A stretch of 64,000 nt of DNA from Protonemura montana. Lineage: Eukaryota > Arthropoda > Insecta > Plecoptera > Nemouridae. Made by a program: the position numbers and the translations under genes. The notes beneath the pieces were generated by a model. The model was not told where the DNA came from and made no database searches. It worked only from the letters and a program-made list of their open reading frames with translations. The stretch covers positions 14,647,701-14,711,700 of the forward strand of contig OX387607.1 of assembly GCA_947568835.1 (NCBI GenBank). The letters are read 5' to 3'. Below, in pieces: positions 41,468 through 55,665 of this stretch; the stretch's first letter is position 1; each line of letters starts with the position of its first letter.

Positions 41468-44400
41468 ATTTAAACCAACGTGGACTGCACGCTCACTAGT
41501 GTATCATGAACACTCTGTCACTTAATACGCCTCAACGCTGATTTCTAATTTGAATAATAGAATTTGATTTGCGATGCAAATTGAATTACTACAGTGATTC
41601 CGGATTAAAGTTGACTAAAGTTGAGGAAGTCCGTGTTGTCATCCGATTCCAGGCGACGCGTGCTAAGATACGAGCTACTCGTGACACTAACGACCTTAAG
41701 ATTCAAGGCTTCCAATGTTTGCAAGTCGTGATCTTGTCTTCAGTGGGGTGCAGGGGATGCAATAGTTACTTTGTCTTGAATATTTGCGGAGACCTGAGAC
41801 TTTGGGGCGGACTATAAAAAACAAAATTGATGTTTGTAGATTTTCTTGATTTTATATAGGTGAAATTGTAGATTTTTTAAGAGTTGATTGGGTATTTTGT
41901 TTGCTATTTCACTTTTCAAAAACTTTAATTACGTAATGACAACAATAATAGATTACATCTTATAGTCTGTAACTATCTGGTAATCAGCTGCTTCAACTGT
42001 TTGTTTTTATTTACACTGCAATTCACCTTATAGCCACTGTCCTTTATGACCTAGCAGAGCACAATTACATACCCTGACAGTCAGGGATTGCACGTGCGAC
42101 ACAAAGCGGCATTAACAAGGCTGACAAACTGACACGCTACCCCGTCCCGCGGTTTTGTACGCCAACCCAACTGACTTGCAGATAATGGCTGCAGGAAACT
42201 CAAGAAACCACAAACAGGATTTAGTTCCATACAAGTCATACGACTTGCAAATGTGTTAAAGCTATCAATGACACAGATGCAACTCAAGAAGAAGAGATGC
42301 AATCCGGGTTTGAGTTCGTTGTAAGAAAGTCGGGACATATTCTTCGGTTCTCGTCCTTATGCCAAGCTTTGGAAATTGAAAACTCTGAAGTATAAACCTC
42401 AAGTTTGATTTATATTGTCGTTGTAACGAGTTAGGGATCACATGGATCATAAGATTTGCAAGCAATGTTTGCGGTTGTTTTGGTATGCAGTTCTTGTAGG
42501 TGTGTAATAAAATGCGACTTCGACACAGTAATTAAAATTGGGAAAGTATACAGCGTCAATCGATACGGCATGCCAGGAAAGAGTAATGGCATGGCTTGGA
42601 AGTTTCCGTACAGGAAAAACTAATACAGGTGTCGGTTGATAAAAAAAAGAGTTGGCTTTGCTTTGGGAGGTGAGCTAGAGTATATATCCTCGAGTGAGCA
42701 GACGGTTCTTGATCCAAAAACAGAACAAAGTAGAAAAAAAGAGAACATTCGCCTCTCTTGTGGATCGATGGCATGCCTCGAAAACTCGTGTTGTCGAATT
42801 TTATGTTAGCTTTCTTCTAGTTTCATTTAACTCGCGTAACGTTGTTTTGTTGTTTAACTGAATTTCCTTTCTAAAAATAACGAAGTGAGATGAAAGAGCT
42901 CGACGGGAAAACGTCTCGGAAAATGCCGTACAGTTATTGCTCACAAGCGAGATAGAATGGTTCCACGCAAAGTTTTCGAGTATTTTTTCCCATAATGAGA
43001 TGAAATGTAATTTTATTTTCTTGTTTTAGTAAAATTTGTGTGCGAGTCTTAAGTGTGTGTATATGTACACAGCTACAAAACCTCTTGGCGCTGTATTTTA
43101 ATTAAATTATCTCAGTCACAGCTTGATTAAATGTATTTTACCTTGATGCTCACAAAAAATGATTCTGGTATGCAGCAAACAAACAATTCCTCTTGCCCAA
43201 TATTTCATACCCCGAAGCACGCCTCCTGCCAACGCGACAGCTTAAAAGCTTTCCGTGGAGGAGCCGGGATTGCCTTAGCTCAATTTATAACCCGCCCTCG
43301 GCATTGGCTGAAAACACAACGTCAACTCTGATCTCACCAACTTGACTTCACGAAACTCCAAGTATTTCCGAAATTTGAATAATCTTTACTGTGCTCTGAA
43401 TTTTCGAATAACTATGCCATGTACATCAAACAATTTGTCAACATGATAAATGCACCGTCATCACTGACAGCTGAGTTGAAATCTTCATCCCGTTTGCTTA
43501 ACGGATCCGACTGACGAATGAGCTCAGATATAAAACTTAAAGCTTTGAACACTTCTCACCGCACGTGGCTGCTAGCTCAGAGACCGGGATTCGATGCCTG
43601 ATTGATGCCAGGATTCTAAAGTGTCTAAATCTAGTGAAATGGCAATCGCATCTCGCCACTCGACTGTGGGCTGGCGATTCTGTGCGAGGGGAAAAAATGG
43701 AAATTTCACGTCTGGTTTGGTTCCCAATGGCAATTATTGGATTATGCAACATTATTTAAACCAGCTGTTTGCCAATTTGGTACGCAATGAAAATGTATCC
43801 TTTGGTAAACGACGCAGTTAACACAGTTGGTTAATTCGGATAAATTGCAAAATATCTTTTTTTGATTAAACGAACCTATTTTTTTTACTTTTTTTACTTT
43901 TTAACGCGATAGAATTGACTTTTCACAAACGTCTGTTACATAATTTGTTACTGCGAACATTTCTCCCGCCAATTTGCGTACTGTTCAGCGAAGAGGATAT
44001 GAATTTCTCATCGAAATTTTAGCTTCGTCGTTGGCAATTCCGAATTTTCCACCGTAATGATTCGGCGATCTCCCGAGGATTCCTTGCAAAGAGACGACAT
44101 TCATGCTCACTCATCGACACCGGTTGTATTTGTTATCTTTGATCTTATAAATTGACGAAGACTCTTCGAAGAGCTTCCTTCGCTGGAATAACAAGGAAAT
44201 CTTCGAATGCGAACTTCAATCTCGTTTGTCTACACCACAGAATGGAGAATAATGATAAGCACCGATTTTTATTTTATTTTTTTAAGAAGTAGAGGAAATG
44301 ATATGAATGAAAATCACAGAGTCTGCGTGGCTAGGAAACCTTTTTAATAAAGCAAGAAGTGGTATAAGTGCATGAAAAGGAGAAACAAATAATGCATAAA

Positions 44401-46587
44401 CCCTTCGTTAGCGTATAGTTAATAATTGACTATGAAAGGCAACGTAGAGGACGTTTATTCAGAAACTTGAATTAACAAGGTTTCAGTAAAATATAATGTG
44501 TATCAATTTCCAATTCAGAATAAATGAACACTTTCAAGATAAGTTTGTCATAAAGTTAGAATCCAATTATGGAAGAAACTAAATTCGTGCCAAGATCGAC
44601 TTTTTGATAGCAATTTGGCGAATAAAAAACGTAGGGTTTTCCTTCTTTGTAAACTTAGAAGCTTAAGTTGTCAAGGAAAAATGCAACTGAAATGTTTTTT
44701 ATCACAAGCTTAATTACAGTTCATTCGATTAGCTTAGTGGCATAAAGCCTTGTCATTGAAAAATTCCTTTGAGCTACAAGAATAAATTAATTTTCGAACG
44801 TTCTTTTTCAATCATTTATTCGTTTAAAGTGCAGCTTTAAATCAGGTTTAAGTGTGCGCCTAACTTTTCAATTGCAATGTTGTATGAAGTGCACTTGGAT
44901 GCAGTGCACCTGGGACTGATAGCACCTAAAAGCTAACTATTTATCAAATACTTTCATCCACTAGTTTATATTTACATGGCGATAAGCTCAACCCTTCGAT
45001 ACGGCAAGGATTCAAGGCATTCGACAGGAAGCGCTCAAAACTTGGACTAGGAATTTGATCCATAAAAGAAGTGAGAATTGGCTATTTCAATGTAAACTTT
45101 GTTTAGGTAAAAGATCCTTTACTTCTTTAGAATCTGTCTCAGGCTCAAGAGACCTCTCGAGTTTTCCCTTTCCACGTAGTTGTGGTTAGAGTTGTAGTAG
45201 AATACGAGTAGAATTAAAATATCATATCCGTATTTCGTTACACAGTTTCCCATACTGCTATAAAAACTAATTTGTTTGTATTATTTTATTAAATTTCCAT
45301 TTTTCTTTTATAACTGTAGCTTATTTAATAATTGTTTTTAATTGGTATTAATTATTATTAACTTTTTTTCATTTAAATGCATATAAAATTAATTTTTACG
45401 CGGGGAAAAAAATAAGAAACAGATAAAAAATGTAAAACAGTTAAAATTATAAAACTAGAGATCAAGTTTGAGGCAGACAAAAGATTGCTTGGGAATTTCT
45501 TGAACAGATTGTTTTTTTCTAATATTTTATTTACTTTACATAGTAGGTACCTACTTTTTCCCGATCATGGTTAAAAACTTGTCTTTTGGATGCTCATTTT
45601 ATCCGGTGGGTAAAAAATAAATTAAAAATTACAAAAGCATGTTGAAACAAACTTTAATTGTTTGTCTGCCATATACTAGATTTCTAGTTTTCTTGGGTTC
45701 TCAACACGACCAGGAGATTTCACCACAAATTGGTCTGAAATCACTGAGGGTTCCCTTTAAAGTGACATATTTTCTCATATTACGTCAAAAAAAAATTGTC
45801 TGTTAGGGTGTGATTATTAACGTTGCCTAGCTACTTATGAAGTGAAAATTATATTTTTTTATTTTATGAGGAAAGCAGGTTTTTACTTTAAAAAAAAAAA
45901 AGAAAAAAAACATCTAAGCCCCAGTTTGAAAACCTTCTTTTTGGTTGAGAACTGGTGCTCAGAATATTGAAAGTATAGACTTATGCGTGTCAAATGCATA
46001 AAAGTGAAGTATGCTCTCATATTTGTTAGAATCGTTTAGCGATATAACTAAACAATATTGCACGTTCAACACGTGCCACGTGTACAAGAACGTGACAGGC
46101 CACGTGCCCCGTTGTGTTCACAAGCAAGCAATGTGTAGGCGTGCTCACTCGTGCCAGAACGCAGAAGATATTTTGTATTTTTGTAAAAATTCCCAATATT
46201 CACGGCGCGAAGTTCATGCGGCCGACAGCCCATCCGTTCCATCAATCTCGCAGGGATAATAAAACTGGCTTTGCGTAAGCTTTCTGCTAACAATGGCGTC
46301 CGATCGACAGTGGACGTCGTCGTCTGAGCAAGAAACGACGTCTCAACTCGACGCTCTGACCGACGCCGGCATAGCGCGAGAAGCAAGAACAAATCAATCA
46401 TGTGTCAGCTGAGAAGCCTGTCGGGGAGAAAATGTGTGGATGTTGAAAGTTTTGATAAAGATGTATCATTAAGTAAGGTATGGTTTCAAATGGGAATTGG
46501 GTTTTTACGTTTAGTCAGAGACGCAGCGCAAATGTTGAGCTGTCGTCTCCGGAAATGATCGACCGACATAAATGGTAGTCGCTCAGA

Positions 46588-46815
46588 GATGGAGTCACCG
46601 TCACTTCGAGTGATTTTATATTTAATTTATTTTTTTTAGCAGATTACTTGTATTTGAGGCGTTTTTACGATCAATTAACCGTTATAAATGCTAAAATCGA
46701 CTTTTGTTCTACATGCATATTTTGAGCTGTTATTATTGAATTTTAGGGTTTTTTTAAAGCGGTCGCTAACGCCATTGAGCGGGCACCCGATGTCGGGTGT
46801 TAATTTAATATTTGA
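46588..46815 (+). repeat. Dispersed repeat family A, copy 2
   Basis: GATGGAGTCACCGTCACTTC, AGCAGATTACTTGTATTTGA, TAACGCCATTGAGCGGGCAC and a truncated end. The middle is diverged. The end (TGAGCTGTCAAATG) does not extend to the last module of copy 1. Confidence 0.5.
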
Positions 46816-49800
46816 GCTGTCAAATGATTGTAATTAATGAATATAAGACAGCGGTAAAGAGGCGGTTGTTCAAGTTCATTCAATTGTTTTCTACTCAAGA
46901 GCATTCATATTTCGTATTGTACGTTTCAGTCTTACACGTTTTAAACTGCGAGGAAAATTATATTTTTCTGAAGTGTTAGTACTTCTTTAAAGGTTGGAAT
47001 TCTGACGTAAAGACGAATAGAATGAAAAATGAATTAGACCAGTGACTAAAACGCATCGCATGCCGTAACATCTTAGATGAAGAATGGTTTCTCTGTCGAC
47101 ATAATATTTTGATGGATACTGTTCTGGTGCAACGGCGAATGGGCGGATGTCCGTGTCGGATCGAATGCCAAGCCTCCCTGGGGGGTGCTTTTAGGTGCAA
47201 TTAATTTGCGGCTAAAGCCATGGGTCATTGCAGTAAACGGCCATTCCATTTGACTGCACAATTGGTAATGGAATGTCACGACTTCGCAATGTCACCGATG
47301 CATTGTGCTTTAGCTTTGGCCGATTTTGGTTTTAGCAAATATTCACAATTATCCTCCTACTCTACACACATGTTTAGTTTTTTTTTTTTTTTACTAAAAC
47401 GTCCCGACTTTAAAACAAGACGAATGATTGTAAGTTATAGTGGGACCTCAGAATTAGTTAAAAAAATAAAACAAAAAATTGGGGCAAATGACAGGAGTGC
47501 TTAGTGGCATGCTAGTTCTAAAAATGCAATTCCTTTTCAGTGCATACTCATAGCAAACCCCCTTTTTTCATTCTTATAAGACAATATTAAAAACACATAT
47601 AAATATAGATATAATTAAATGTCGATGAGAATTAGCTAGTTTTTAGGCCTTGGCTGGACAAAAATTAGTAACAAGCTGCATTTTTCGGGAGATCTTCAGA
47701 ACACCCCTGAAAAATTGCCCAAAATTTTATAATAATCGACGCATCATTGTTTTCACCCCTATTTAGGATTGGTTTTTAATAAAAACATGATTATTAACAA
47801 ATCTTGGGGGGATATAAAAGGAGGTGTAGATAGCAATGTTGTAGTTTACTACATTGCTAATCCAACGACACAAGAAAATTATTGAGGGGTGACCAAGACA
47901 TTGCAATCTGAAGTTTCCACTTTTTACGCGTTTGCAAAATTTGACCTAAATGAGCGTCTATAATAACACAATAGCATATTGTGCTATTAGATATTCTATA
48001 TTCTATTGATATAGTATATTATTTATGATATTAGTTAACTATAGTTAACTTCTTAGTTAACTATATCCCTGCTATCATATCCTAGTAGCATTTAGCTATA
48101 AACTCATCTAAAAGTTAATCTATTTGATCTCCTAGCGCATAAATGAAACACTTCACACCCACGGTAATTGGGGTTGATTCTAAAAGTTTGCCCCCTTGAA
48201 AGCTCACGCATATGAGCGAGCTAAAATAGAAACACTCATGCGCCTAGCAAGAGATATCTCAGCAGATTCAAAGACGAGCAATCTTACTTTTGAAAGTTCG
48301 AAGAGCACACAATCTATTACACATGAGGTTTGAAAAGAGGACGAGTAATTTATATTGCATATTTACATAATACGAACGACATCTTGCAAATAAAAAATTG
48401 TCATACTTTTCCTTTGAAGAGTTGGAAGGTACGGTGTAGAAGTTTGAAGGGTAAAATATATTTTCTAAGACGCATATGCACGACCTTCTTGGTGGATCGT
48501 CTTCAGTTAGATGGTGTGCAAGAAGGTTTGCGCCGTGTACACAGCCAGAGGATACGAGAAAGTCACTTTCATGTCTAAAGGCAGGCAAGTTTTGTGGTGT
48601 CGCTTGGCTTCTTCGATGAGTTTCAGTGGTATTTTGCTCTCAAACGAAGACTAACGTCTAACGTAGTACACCAGTTTCAGGCGCGAAATTTCGTCTGATC
48701 TCTATAAGTACATCTTGCCGATTTCGAATGCGTGTCCGTGCGCTCACGCACTGCGCAGATATATTTTTAAACAGATTTCGAACAACATTTTGGGTGGATT
48801 AAATTATTTAACACGACGCGCTAGCTGTAAACCGTTCATCGGTAGCATTTACAGCGGCGTTAAACTGAAATATATTATTTATAAGTTTGTATACCTTCGT
48901 GTTTGGGAGTTAAGAGAACTTGGCTTGCTCAAAAGATGGACCATCAAAATCTAAAAACAGGATTGGTTCTACCAAGAAAGGGCCTGGTGAACTCTAGATT
49001 TTTATATTGCATTTAAGTAATATGCTTTTTCTGGGTCGAAGCTAATGGAGTCAGTTTTGCGTTTGGAGCGATTTTGATCCTTTATTAAGTAGCCAACAAA
49101 CGTTCTCGATTCTTAAGAACCGTCCAAGTAGTTGATCTTTATATTTTAGAGATAACCTGGGGCTTCGCGAACGCGTTTTGAGTCGGGTTTTATGAGGAAC
49201 GAAGCGATATTGCAGCAAAACAGGCAAAATTGACAGGATTTGTGAATAAAAAGAGAAATAAAACAAACACGGCTCAAAAACTTTACAGCTACTTAATTCT
49301 GATAAATCTCTCATCTTTGCAAAGTTTAGTAAAAAAATATCAAACACTTTCGGCGATGCAACTACAAAACGGGCTCACAAAATCTAAAAATGTTTGTAAA
49401 GTTCAAATAGCTTCAAAAATATTTGGATGATTTTGTTGAAATACTCATGAAAAAACGCAAGTTGAGAACACAAATATGTTCTTTGCAAATTTCGTTGAAA
49501 TCAGAGCAGGTGTTTGGCTGATAGACTGCCAACAAAAACGAAAAAAAAAAACATACACATGCAAGTTTGCCAAGAAGCTACATTAATTGAAACCTCGCTA
49601 CGCTCATTAAATTAGGTCCATAACATGAAATTGTCAAGAAAAGTTTAGCTTCCATCATTGCAAGCGTTATATGATTGAAGGGCTGACCTGCCCTACATTA
49701 CCAAGGTAGCCGTCTGCAACCAACTTCGCTATTAAACTTCAATTAATAAAGAACTTCATAGACGTCAGCAATAAGCAACTTAACTAGCACCATCACGAAG

Positions 49801-50851
49801 CAAGTGTCAATATTATTTATAAAAAAATATAAATATAAATGCACTTCTTGTAATATAAATCAAACTAATAAAATATCTATAACCTTTCAATTCATTTTCA
49901 TTATAGTAGAGTTTCTCGGTATAAAAATCAGACATCATTGCACTTGGCAAGGTAATAAAAATGTGATATGTGACTGCAATTTCTTCGCTGCCTAGTTTTT
50001 TTGATTGGCAGGGCACGTTCAGTGCTCGGGCAAGGTTAAGAGAGCTTGGAAAATGTGATTTCCTTGAGAGAAATTCAATTGTGTGTGCGTGTTGCCAGGA
50101 AAGCGCTTTACCCGGCGCTTTTCCGCCAACAGTTTTTCCAGCTGCAGTGTTGCCATTTTAAGCGTAAACGTGAACTTTGATGAAGAGAGTACAGATGTAA
50201 GTAAGCTTCGGCTTAAAAGTAAGCTTAGAAGAGCACTTATTGGACACTGTTAGATAGATGGGAAGATAACGATCGCTTCAGAGGAAATAGAATACGGTAT
50301 CATTCTTTCGTCTTAATTTCACTCCGTCTCGTCATATCGTAAGGCATTTAATTTTCTCGTGACTCTAGTTTCCAACTTTTCAAAGTGCCATGTCAGTACG
50401 TTCTAGTTTTTGTTCTGAATGCAATAGATTTTCAAGTTTTCTGAGTTAGTTTTTGCATTTCTTTTCTTCTTTGAAGCTCATACGGGTAGGTTATGAACTT
50501 ATTTTGTAAGAATCACTGAATTACAGTGTCAATTACGAAGATTTGTGGATAAAGTAGTAACCGAAATAAAATGAAAACGAATGTTCGGTTGTACCAGTTG
50601 TTGAACAAGTTCCACCTTTATCATTTCAACAATAATTCATAAACCCCATATTTTTGTTGTCTATTTAGAACAGAACAAACCAGATAAACTCGAATAACTC
50701 ACGTTCTAGTAATTAGTTCTGCGAAACAACCCTGTATTAACTGTCCGGGAAAACTAATTTTCCGTAAATTAATATTCACGTCACATATACACGAGTCGCA
50801 AGACGTTAAAACGTGGAACAACAAATGTAACCCCGTTATTGAAATGGTAGA

Positions 50852-50886
50852 CCTCCACCCAACCCCACCCAACCCCACCCAACCCC
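50852..50886 (-). repeat. G-rich short tandem repeat (GGGGTTGGGTGG type)
   Basis: On plus, CACCCAACCCC is repeated three times; the minus strand has at least four runs of three or four G separated by one or two bases, so it could form a G-quadruplex. Confidence 0.7.
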
Positions 50887-51344
50887 TTATGATTGTGTCA
50901 CATCTGAAAAATAACCACGCCGTTTGCAAGTGTACTCGTAGAAGTAATGTTGCCCTAGAATGTCCATTTGTCCGACAGACATGCGGGTGAACATTACAAA
51001 AAGTAGTTGCATTTGTGTTATTTATGGATTGGACAAAGGTTAATCTGGAAGATTAAACCTGTTCGGTTGCTGCAGATTTGGCTTAAAAACACACCAGGGG
51101 ATGATGTTGTGGTACAGAACACTCTATGTTCCGTTTGGGGATGCATTTTTTAATTTTAATAGGACGTGGCTTTCATTACTCGAAGCTGGGTAAGAGAAAA
51201 ATATGTTTACGTTGCACTTTTTTTTTAATGATGTAGATACGTTCGTTAGTGAGATGCTGCAACAAAACAAGGATAAGGTACTCTTTTGTGAGAAATAGAA
51301 TCTATAAAGGGGGATGTAGATATTGATTCAATAATTACTGATGT

Positions 51345-51941
51345 TTGACACAGCAGTGCTCTGGAACTGGCCATGCGGCACTGGTTTAATGGCGTTGGTG
51401 AATGAGTGGATAGTTATGATGATGATGAACTTTTCCTAGCCTAGGAAAGGAAGAAGAAATCCGGTGCCGCTACGAGGCTTTCTCCCGTCAAAAAAAACCT
51501 AGGGGACCACCGGCTTAAACCGTCCTTCGTCACTTACGAAGGACGGTACAATGCGAGCAACAGGATTCCTCCACAAATCCGTGCTTTCGAGAGGTTGATA
51601 AGCAAGGCGAGTGAAGTTGCTGTACTAACTTTTATCCCTCGAACCTCTCTCCAGAACAGAACTGGTCATGTGTATGATGGTCACCCATTCAATACCTAAC
51701 CCAGCGCAGTGTAGCTTAACTTTCATCCCTCCAACCTCTCTCCCGAACAGAACTGGTCATGTTTATAATGGTCACTCATCCAATACCTAACCCAGCGCAG
51801 TGTTGCTTAACTTTCATCCCTCCAACCTCTCTCCCGAACAGAACTGGTCATGTGTATAATGGTCACTCATCCAATACCTGACCCAGCGCAGTGTTGCTTA
51901 ACTTCGATGATGTTTCCTACAGGCTAAACCGTTCGGTGGGA
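51345..51941 (-). mobile_element. 5S-SINE with a tandemly triplicated promoter head
   Basis: Minus orientation. Tail and body at 51345-51620 resemble the other copies (CCTTCGTCACTTACGAAGGA, ATTCCTCCACAAATCCGTGC). The head segment with the 5S promoter (on plus: CAATACCTAACCCAGCGCAG, TGTTGCTTAACTT) is then present three times with a period of about 91 bases (the phrase ACTGGTCATG at 51661, 51752 and 51843). The outer end AAACCGTTCGGT at 51926-51937 matches the normal element start. Confidence 0.82.
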
Positions 51942-52459
51942 AGTTCAAAGTAAAAATAGAAGAAAAAGTTGTATCATTTGTTAAAATCAGGGCTCATTAT
52001 ACTCTTTGATCGTTTTTATTTCCATGCTATAAAAATAAACCATTAACGTTTATTGCCTAGCGCAATGGGGTCACTTTTATTTTGTAAATTTGGCAATGCA
52101 ATAAAATATTTGAACGACAGTCAAAGACATTTCTTTATGCTTGAGGAAGTTGTTACTGGAATGAACACAAATTTAAATGTTTTCCACCAGACATCGCCAC
52201 TCTGTTTTGCATTGTTTGTGTTTTTGTTTTTATCTGAATACATGGCGGCAAGTGTTCGGAACGAGCGTAGTTTCGCTGGTGAATGTTAGTTTAGTTTCCG
52301 GTGGTGCCATCTGTTGGCAAATTTATCCCAGTATTTGCGCATTTCAACGAAATAGAACAAACAAAAAACTTTGATGCAGCAATCGTCGAGTTCGAAGTAT
52401 GGACAAAATATATGAAAACGTGAATAACTACGAGTAATTGCAGTGTTTTTTTGGTTTTT

Positions 52460-52610
52460 CTGACATTTCCGTTAGGGAGCTTAAACCAGCAAGCAGATGA
52501 TGGAAAGGAAGCTAGACTAGAAAGATGTGCAACTGAACCAGGATACGAACCCGGGACCTCCCAATTGCCAGTCGGGTGCTTTACCTCTCCCAATTGTTGT
52601 ATTAACAGGA
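52460..52610 (-). mobile_element. tRNA-Ala-like SINE head, different family
   Basis: On the minus strand near 52540-52605: GGTAAAGCACCCGACTGGCA, ATTGGGAGGTCCCGGGTTCG and TATCC. The anticodon arm CCCGA / CTGGCAA / TTGGG gives anticodon GGC (Ala), with a good T-arm and B box. The A-box side is weak, and the sequence continues without a proper acceptor stem into TTGCACATCTTTCTAGTCTA, so it is a tRNA-derived repeat rather than a working gene. Confidence 0.5.
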
Positions 52611-53629
52611 AACATTAACAAGTTGCTAGTAAAAAGTAAACTGCAGTGAAAGAAAGTAAGACCACAGGTAATACGTTTTGTCAAATAAACAAATTATGTT
52701 TTTTTTTTCGCTCTGTTACATCCAATATATTTTGAGTTTATACAAAATATCAATTAAGTTTTTATGCCACCGCTGCAACTTTTCTATTAAAAGACACAAA
52801 TTATTACAATTTTTTATACATAAAAAACCGAAGTGTTTTTCTTTCCAATTTAACAACAAAGACATTATTTTTTCCAATTTCAAACAAAATTTTAATAACT
52901 GGGGAAATATTGGGTGTCATGAACCCTTTCATGGAAGCGATAAAAATACTTTAAAAAACACAAGTTGCCAATTTTGAGTACAGCCTGTGGTAACTCCATT
53001 TCAAAAATTTTTTAATCTCTAGTTTTCAAAACGACTGTTACATTCTTTTTTTTTGTCACCGAAATCTTGCTTGTTCCCAAAATTTCGTTAAACTTTATAT
53101 TTTATTGGGTAACTAACATATTCACATAAGATCAAAAACTTTAGATTAGGTTTCAATTTTCTTTGAATATGTGTCTCTAAATAGCTACAAAAAGTTACAC
53201 AGTCGCTGTCAGTACCACAATTATCACAATTACAACATTATCACAATTACAAAATTAACAAAAACCACCATAGCACGTTTAAGCCCCGTTTCGACCAGCA
53301 ATCCGGATCAAAGTACTGGTCTGCACGGGCCTTTACTGTCAGTAGGATTAGCTATTGGTCATATTCAATGAGCCATGGTAATTATCTGATTGATAATGAT
53401 AAGCCCCTGCGTCAAATGGAAATCTCTCAAATAATTTAATTAAATACAGTAGCACAGCAAGAACTCCAAGATAATCGTCGCCAAATGCCAAATGCCAATA
53501 TTTTTTTATATGTTTCAGTAATATTTTTCCTACATTTCTAGTTTACATACATAACAGTACCATCAACAGTATAACATAGGACCAAAGAACCAAAATGTCA
53601 TAAAAAATATCTATCTTTAAAGAGAAAAA

Positions 53630-53930
53630 TGGAGAATCCTTCTAGGTGGAAATTCACATTGTTTCGAGTGTTAAGCAATTTTATATCGTTATTACTCGCA
53701 CATTTCTCGTATTTAAGACTGGTTTATGCTTAATTAATTTTTATTTACGGTTTATACCCTCAACTATTGATATATTTTGACTTTTGAGTCGTAATTATTT
53801 CATTGAACAGGTTTGTGAAAAAAGACAGCACCTACTCTTACCATGATGTGGCTCTTTTGCACAGCAGAAGGTTTAACTTTGACGTTGTCCTTCTACCTAA
53901 GCCTATAAACTCAATGATTTAATACTTTTA
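53630..53930 (+). repeat. Dispersed repeat family A, copy 3
   Basis: TTTCGAGTGTTAAGCAATTT, TTTCTCGTATTTAAGACTGG, TTTATGCTTAATTAATTTTT, CAGCACCTACTCTTACCATG, TTTTGCACAGCAGAAGG and GCCTATAAACTCAATGATTT in the same order as copy 1. Confidence 0.55.
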
Positions 53931-55293
53931 TTTCCTATTATAATCAAAACCGTTACACATGTTCAATATGTGCCGTAGAGTTCAGTAAAAATACTTTTGG
54001 TTCCAATAAATGTCACTGATCCTAACAAAATGAAATTGGCTTCGCGAGCTTCCCCCTTATTAAAGCCAGGAGGATGGAATAAGAGGAACGAAATTGGGAG
54101 CTTTCTGGTGAAGCAAGACAACGTGAGGGGTGAGACAGAGCCGAGGCGGGTGGCAGGGAGATGGATTTTGGTTTTGCTCCAACGAGCATCCTACCGATTT
54201 CAAAAAGTGCTATCCCCCACACGTATTGGATTTCCTACGTTGTTTTCGCTCTGGTGAAAACGAATTATCGAACAGTACGCAAGATAAATAACAAATAATC
54301 GGTTTCACTCCATCTCGTCTTGACTTTTTGAAACAAACCCCTAACATTTACCAAAGCATAAATCTTTGGCGAATGGATTGTGTAAGGGCAACGATTTAAG
54401 ATTCACATTTTTTTTCCCTTGGCGTGGCTAGTGTAAGACGAAGACAGAGTTGTGTTAACTTCGTTAATTATTCTTTGCAGCGCTAAGTTGATTAGTCGAT
54501 GTCTTAGAAGTTCAATGTTTAGGTTGATTTACCTCGCGGGAGTCGAGGTAGGGTAGTTCAGCATCCTCACTGATCTGCCCTTTCCAATTTACTTTGCTTA
54601 CTCTTTTACAAAGCTTTAACGCCGCTTCGGAATGATATATACATCTCGGATTATATAAGGTTAATTTTGTTAAGACACAAGAACTGCTGAATTTCCTTGT
54701 TTTAAAGCATTTGAGACTAAGGGTAGGTACCTTACAGTAATATATTTTTTTATTTTCTTGACAACAGCCAATCATTATTGGCTTGTTCACGGTCTGTTTA
54801 TTACTTAACATCTCGCTGAAAGACCAGCCCTAAACTTCATATTAATGGTTTCATAAGACACTGACATTTATCTCGTATGATTGTGGTTTTTATACTTTTT
54901 GGTCTACTTTATCTAACCTTAGAATTAGATTAAGATATTTATATTTTAAACAGGATTTAAAAACACTGGGTTTGTTAAATTTTGTTTGTTTGTTATTTTA
55001 AACGGGGTTTAACAGGGTTTTTTAAATAGACCTTTCTTTACTTTCTTATATATCTAACTATTTATTTACTTTTTACTTGATTTTTATTAGCATTCCAAAA
55101 GCCTTTTTTTATTGTGCAAAGGCACAATCATTTCTTTTATTCATTCTTCCGTATGAGTTAGATTTAGCTTGATGATACGACACTGCATCCAGTATTATTT
55201 ATGTAAAAACTCTATCTCACCCTTGAGAGGTGGTACCTACAATTTTTAGAAAGCCCTCCAGAGCCATTTTTTGCAACAAACTCATCTCTTTAG

Positions 55294-55665
55294 ATTCAAT
55301 TCAATTCAATAATATATTTATTTCATTGTACAATATACATAGATATTAGGTACACACTCCTTAGTTCAAGGTATAGTCTAAAAAATACACTTGTGAGTAT
55401 AGAAATTCGTCTGTTTTGTTAAATGTACAGGTTCCTTCGCTTTATATTATATTATATACATTTTATACAGTCACATTTTTTCTTGTTCCTATATTCGTCT
55501 AAGTCGTAAAAACAGTTATCAATTAAAAAACGTTTCGTCATATTTTTTAAATTATCTCTATCACCCGACTTTTCCTTCAGACACCTCGGCAGGCTGTTGT
55601 AGAGGGCTGCCCCCGCGTATGAGGCGTTTTGTCTTGATAGATACCCTGGTATATTCTCTCAAGCG
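55294..55665 (-). mobile_element. LINE 3' fragment of a second family
   Basis: On the minus strand the frame reads YLSRQNASYAGAALYNSLPR, then LKEKSGDRDNLKNMTKRF, and ends near FYDLDEYRNKKKCDCIKCI with a stop. This is the usual C-terminal end of LINE ORF2 (x-YxGxxLYNSLP). A 3' UTR follows, ending in (ATTGA)n repeats at 55294-55311. It differs in sequence from the LINE at 28-30 kb, so it is another family. It is severely 5'-truncated. Confidence 0.75.

Noticed and set aside
46066-46401. 111-codon minus-strand frame
   Set aside because: No domain, no splice partners and near repeat family A; likely chance.
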